NCBI GenBank assembly: GCA_001067655.1
Contig: JUNU01000002.1
Span: forward strand, 1-8,391
Length of the DNA: 8,391 nucleotides
Direction: 5' to 3'
From: Neisseria lactamica
Lineage (GTDB): Bacteria > Pseudomonadota > Gammaproteobacteria > Burkholderiales > Neisseriaceae
Positions 6,059 through 8,391 of this stretch are shown here, one piece after another. The stretch's first letter is position 1. Every line of letters starts with the position of its first letter. The notes below the pieces were generated by a model. That model was given only the letters and a program-made list of their open reading frames with translations, made no database searches and was not told where the DNA came from. A program made the translations under genes and the position numbers.

Positions 6059-6098
6059 AAGGTCGTCTGAAAAGCCAAATGCCGTTTCAGACGACCTT
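6059..6098 (+). terminator. DUS-pair hairpin terminator after the gene at 5516-6010
   Basis: Two perfect DUS copies (6060-6071 and, inverted, 6086-6097) form a 14-bp stem (6059-6072 with 6085-6098) with a 12-base loop, about 50 bases after the stop codon. The tail CGTTTGTCGTTTT is only moderately T-rich. It separates the upstream gene from dinB. Confidence 0.78.
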
Positions 6099-6115
6099 CG
6101 TTTGTCGTTTTCCGC

Positions 6116-6121
6116 TAAAAT
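6116..6121 (+). promoter_or_regulatory. Possible -10 element of dinB
   Basis: TAAAAT lies 31 bases before the dinB ATG and just after the DUS terminator, so transcription would start near 6128. No convincing -35 is present at 16-18 bases; that stretch is the terminator stem. No LexA-type operator is visible. Weak evidence. Confidence 0.3.
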
Positions 6122-6152
6122 ACCTGTCTCTTTTCCTTTCCGTCTTTCTGCA

Positions 6153-7211
6153 ATGTCCCAGCGCAAAATCATCCATATCGACATGGACGCGTTCTACGCA
6201 TCGGTAGAACTGCGCGAGCAGCCGCATTTGAAAGGGCTGCCCGTGGTTGTCGCGTGGGAAGGCGCGCGTTCGGTGATTTGCGCCGCATCGTATGAAGCGC
6301 GACAGTTCGGGCTGCATTCCGCGATGTCGGTGGCGACGGCGAAAAGGCTGTGTCCGCAAGCGGTGTATGTGCCGCCGCATTTCGATTTGTACCGTCAGGT
6401 TTCCGCGCAGATTCACGCCGTATTCAGGCGTTATACCGACTTGATCGAACCCTTGTCGCTGGACGAAGCCTATCTTGATGTGACCCACAATTTCAAAAAC
6501 ATCCCCTACGCCAGCGAAGTTGCCAAAGAAATCCGCGCCGCCATTTTTGAGGAAACCGGTCTGACTGCTTCCGCAGGCATCGCGCCGAATAAATTTCTGG
6601 CGAAAATCGCTTCGGACTGGCGCAAGCCGAACGGGCAATTCGTCCTGCCGCCGCACAAAGTCATGGCATTTTTGGAAACCCTGCCCTTGGGAAAAATCCC
6701 CGGCGTGGGCAAGGTTACGCTGAAAAAAATGCAATCGCTGGGTATGCAGACGGCGGGCGATTTGCGCCGTTTCGAGCGCGGCGAACTTTTAAACCATTTC
6801 GGACGCTACGGCTACCGCCTCTATGATTTGGCGCGCGGTACGGACGAGCGCCCCATCAAAGCCGAACGCGAACGCCTCCAAATCTCCACCGAAATCACCC
6901 TGCCCGAAGACCTGTCGCTCGAACAGGCAGGCGGACACCTGCCCCACCTTGCCGAAGACCTGTGGCGGCAAATCGAGCGAAAAAACGTCGAAGCCAAAGG
7001 CGTAACCCTCAAGCTGAAAACCCACGATTTCCGCATCATCACCCGTTCCCTGACCTACTCTTCCGTCCTGCCCGATATCGACGCCCTGCTTTGCGCCGCG
7101 CAAACCCTGATACAGCGCGTACCGCCCCAGCGCGAAGACGCCTTCCGCCTGATCGGCATAGGCGTGAACCACCTCGTGCCGAAAGACCAGCAGCAATCGC
7201 TTTGGTTATAA
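6153..7211 (+). CDS. dinB: DNA polymerase IV (Y-family translesion polymerase)
   Basis: DinB is a low-fidelity polymerase that extends primers past damaged or slipped template. The 352-residue product matches E. coli Pol IV (351). It has the N-terminal motif RKIIHIDMDAFYASVE with metal-binding D10, and SLDEAYLDV (102-110) with catalytic D104 and E105. TASAGIAPNKFLAKIASDWRKPNGQF follows, then the helix-hairpin-helix LGKIPGVGKVTLKK, and a little-finger domain with GVTLKLKTHDF. The steric-gate position is Tyr (Y15), where E. coli has Phe. The C-terminus QQQSLWL fits a beta-clamp-binding motif. The frame is open back to 5928, but the added 75 residues would overlap the preceding gene and read through its terminator, so 6153 is the start. 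No Shine-Dalgarno sequence is seen. The gene stands alone, with cysH 129 bases downstream. Confidence 0.97.
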   Translation: MSQRKIIHIDMDAFYASVELREQPHLKGLPVVVAWEGARSVICAASYEARQFGLHSAMSVATAKRLCPQAVYVPPHFDLYRQVSAQIHAVFRRYTDLIEPLSLDEAYLDVTHNFKNIPYASEVAKEIRAAIFEETGLTASAGIAPNKFLAKIASDWRKPNGQFVLPPHKVMAFLETLPLGKIPGVGKVTLKKMQSLGMQTAGDLRRFERGELLNHFGRYGYRLYDLARGTDERPIKAERERLQISTEITLPEDLSLEQAGGHLPHLAEDLWRQIERKNVEAKGVTLKLKTHDFRIITRSLTYSSVLPDIDALLCAAQTLIQRVPPQREDAFRLIGIGVNHLVPKDQQQSLWL

Positions 7212-7275
7212 AGAAATAGAAAAGCATTCTTTCCCCTTCACGCGAGACCGCCCGACAATAATGTTCCGAACAAAC

Positions 7276-7316
7276 TTTCAGACGACCCCTCTTGCTGCAA
7301 GAGAGGTCGTCTGAAA
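7276..7316. repeat. Heads-out inverted DUS hairpin between dinB and cysH
   Basis: A 19-bp stem (7276-7294 with 7298-7316) has one mismatch and a three-base loop. The left arm holds an inverted DUS with its first base changed (7277-7288), and the right arm a perfect AGGTCGTCTGAA (7304-7315). The order is reversed relative to the other DUS hairpins here: TTCAGACGACC comes first. On the plus strand it is followed by A-rich sequence, not a T-run, so an intrinsic terminator for dinB is doubtful. It ends 24 bases before the cysH start and could shape the cysH leader. Confidence 0.75.
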
Positions 7317-7340
7317 ACAAAAACCAAGGAACAGCCAACC

Positions 7341-8072
7341 ATGTCCCTCTTCCGTCCCCAGCTTTGGCGCATCCCGACGACAGGCGAAGCCGAACGGCGC
7401 CGGCTCCCCGAGTTGGTCGCCACGCTCGAAACCCGCCTCAAACACATCGCCCGCCGCTATCCGCAAGCCGTCTTCGCCTCCAGCCTTGCCGTCGAAGACA
7501 TGGTGATTACCGACGCCATCTGCCGCCTGAAACTCCCCCTGCGTATCATCACCCTCGACACCGGCAAGCTCAATCCCGAAACCGCCGCCCTGATTACCGC
7601 CGTCAACGTCCGCTACCAAACCGAGCTGGAAGTTTTCCACCCCGACCCCGAAAGCGCGCGGCAGTTTGAGCAGGAATTCGGCTCAACCGCCATGTACGAT
7701 AGCGTCGAGCTGCGCCGCCGTTGCTGCCACATCCGCAAAATCGAGCCGCTCAACCGCGCCCTGAAAAACGCCCCCGCCTGGCTGACCGGACAACGCCGCA
7801 GCCAATCGGCAACCCGCAGCGAATTGGATTTTGAAGAAACCGACCATAGCCGCAACATCGCCAAGTTCAACCCCATTTTCGACTGGGAAGAAAACGACGT
7901 CTGGACATACGCTCAAACCTACGACGTTCCGCTCAACGCCCTGTATTTACAAGGCTACCCGAGCATAGGCTGCGAACCCTGCACCCGCCCCGTCAAAGCA
8001 GACGAAGACATCCGCGCCGGACGCTGGTGGTGGGAAAGCAAGGACAGCAAGGAATGCGGGCTGCACAAATAA
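7341..8072 (+). CDS. cysH: Assimilatory adenylylsulfate (APS) reductase, CysH family with 4Fe-4S cysteines
   Basis: CysH reduces activated sulfate to sulfite with thioredoxin as donor, a cytoplasmic step of cysteine synthesis. The 243-residue product has the nucleotide-binding SSLAVEDM (47-54) and LDTGKLNPET (72-81) of the PAPS/APS reductase family. It has paired cysteines RRCCHIRK (C128, C129) and GCEPCTRP (C211, C214) that in this family bind a 4Fe-4S cluster, and the catalytic cysteine near the end in KECGLHK (C239). The four-cysteine set marks the APS-using class rather than the cluster-free PAPS class of E. coli; substrate choice is inferred. A Shine-Dalgarno AAGGA (7326-7330) lies ten bases before the ATG. 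The promoter is not clear; AATAAT at 7257-7262 is a possible -10 with no good -35. No other cys gene is in the window, and a strong terminator follows, so cysH appears to end its transcript. Confidence 0.95.
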   Translation: MSLFRPQLWRIPTTGEAERRRLPELVATLETRLKHIARRYPQAVFASSLAVEDMVITDAICRLKLPLRIITLDTGKLNPETAALITAVNVRYQTELEVFHPDPESARQFEQEFGSTAMYDSVELRRRCCHIRKIEPLNRALKNAPAWLTGQRRSQSATRSELDFEETDHSRNIAKFNPIFDWEENDVWTYAQTYDVPLNALYLQGYPSIGCEPCTRPVKADEDIRAGRWWWESKDSKECGLHK

Positions 8073-8090
8073 CCCTTGTCAGAAAAAACA

Positions 8091-8137
8091 AAAAGGTCGT
8101 CTGAAAACCCAAATTCAGGTTTTCAGACGACCTTTTT
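8091..8137 (+). terminator. DUS-pair hairpin terminator after cysH
   Basis: A perfect 19-bp stem (8091-8109 with 8118-8136) has an eight-base loop and ends in a run of five T. It contains two perfect DUS copies (8094-8105 and, inverted, 8122-8133) and starts 18 bases after the cysH stop codon. It is among the strongest terminators in the window. Confidence 0.92.
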
Positions 8138-8337
8138 CATGAGCCGGCTTTCCTTAAATTTTTAAGGTGCGAAAAACGGAAGTTTTCTATTGCAAATTAT
8201 TATCCATTCCTAAAACGACAATATCGTTTTTTAAAAAATGAATTCGCTTTAACTTCATAGCCTTAACGGAATTACTCAAAGAAGGCTTGACCTAATGATT
8301 TAATATGGCTATGGTTTAATAAAAAATAACAATAATC
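8138..8337. other. AT-rich gene-free stretch after cysH
   Basis: I see no credible gene here. There are two small hairpins. CCTTAAA-TT-TTTAAGG occupies 8152-8167. AAAACGA (8212-8218) pairs with TCGTTTT (8224-8230) and is followed by two more T, which looks terminator-like but has no gene in front of it. A 23-codon ORF on the minus strand (8258-8187) has a poorly placed ribosome site and is not called. Confidence 0.4.
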
Positions 8338-8391
8338 TATAGTGGATTAAATTTAAATCAGGACAAGGCAACGAAGCCGCAGACAGTACAG
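8338..8391. mobile_element. Correia repeat enclosed element (CREE), left end, cut by the window edge
   Basis: The last 54 bases open with TATAGTGGATTAAATTTAAA and continue as ATCAGGACAAGGC. This is the terminal inverted repeat of the neisserial Correia element as I know it, followed by the expected internal ACGAAGCCGCAGACAGTACAG. These roughly 100-155-bp MITE-like elements insert at TA dinucleotides, can carry promoters reading out of their ends, and give RNase III sites when transcribed. The right end is outside the window, so length and internal deletion class cannot be judged. Confidence 0.88.

Noticed and set aside
1888..8137. Regularly recurring short repeat that might suggest a CRISPR array
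   Set aside because: The recurring unit is the 12-base DUS, mostly as inverted pairs at gene ends hundreds of bases apart. There are no evenly spaced direct repeats and no cas genes.
8187..8258. Minus-strand 23-codon ORF (MKLKRIHFLKND...)
   Set aside because: It is too short to support. The AAGG before its ATG is only two bases away, and no promoter or conserved context is visible.

Overview
The window looks like chromosome from a commensal Neisseria. The main evidence is the DNA uptake sequence (DUS). The 12-mer AGGTCGTCTGAA occurs nine times exactly and five more times with one mismatch. As I recall the published DUS dialects, this spelling (AG-mucDUS) marks the N. mucosa / N. sicca / N. 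macacae group, whereas meningococcus and gonococcus use GCCGTCTGAA. Two other neisserial repeats agree with the genus: a dRS3-flanked NIME-type repeat (2019-2126) and the start of a Correia element (CREE) running off the right edge (8338-8391). The species call is inference from repeat spelling and protein content.

Layout. 1-149: promoter and leader of proS. 150-1862 (+): proS, prolyl-tRNA synthetase. 1863-2188: a DUS-hairpin terminator and the NIME repeat, between convergent proS and ubiT. 4553 back to 2189 (-): a compact three-gene operon, ubiU-ubiV-ubiT, the oxygen-independent ubiquinone hydroxylation set; all eight expected cluster cysteines are visible. 4554-4896: an AT-rich control region holding a near-consensus FNR box and a well-placed -10 for ubiU. 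4897-5301 (-): a small membrane-anchored hypothetical protein. 5516-6010 (+): a divergent soluble hypothetical protein. 6153-7211 (+): dinB, DNA polymerase IV. 7341-8072 (+): cysH, an adenylylsulfate-reductase type enzyme with two cysteine pairs for a 4Fe-4S cluster. 8073-8391: a strong DUS-hairpin terminator, a gene-free AT-rich stretch and the CREE end.

How the parts work together. The ubiUVT operon would let the cell make ubiquinone without O2. The FNR-type site in front of it suggests induction when oxygen falls, when neisseriae respire nitrite or NO. proS, dinB and cysH are unrelated single-gene units, most of them ended by inverted DUS pairs that serve as terminators. The two genes between ubiU and dinB are not recognised and have separate, back-to-back promoters.

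Most of the window is ordinary core genome. The points most worth a second look are the putative class II FNR promoter of ubiUVT, the reversed ('heads-out') DUS hairpin between dinB and cysH, the Correia element in a genome with the mucosa-type DUS, and the divergent pair of uncharacterised genes. I saw no convincing sign of a wholly new system.
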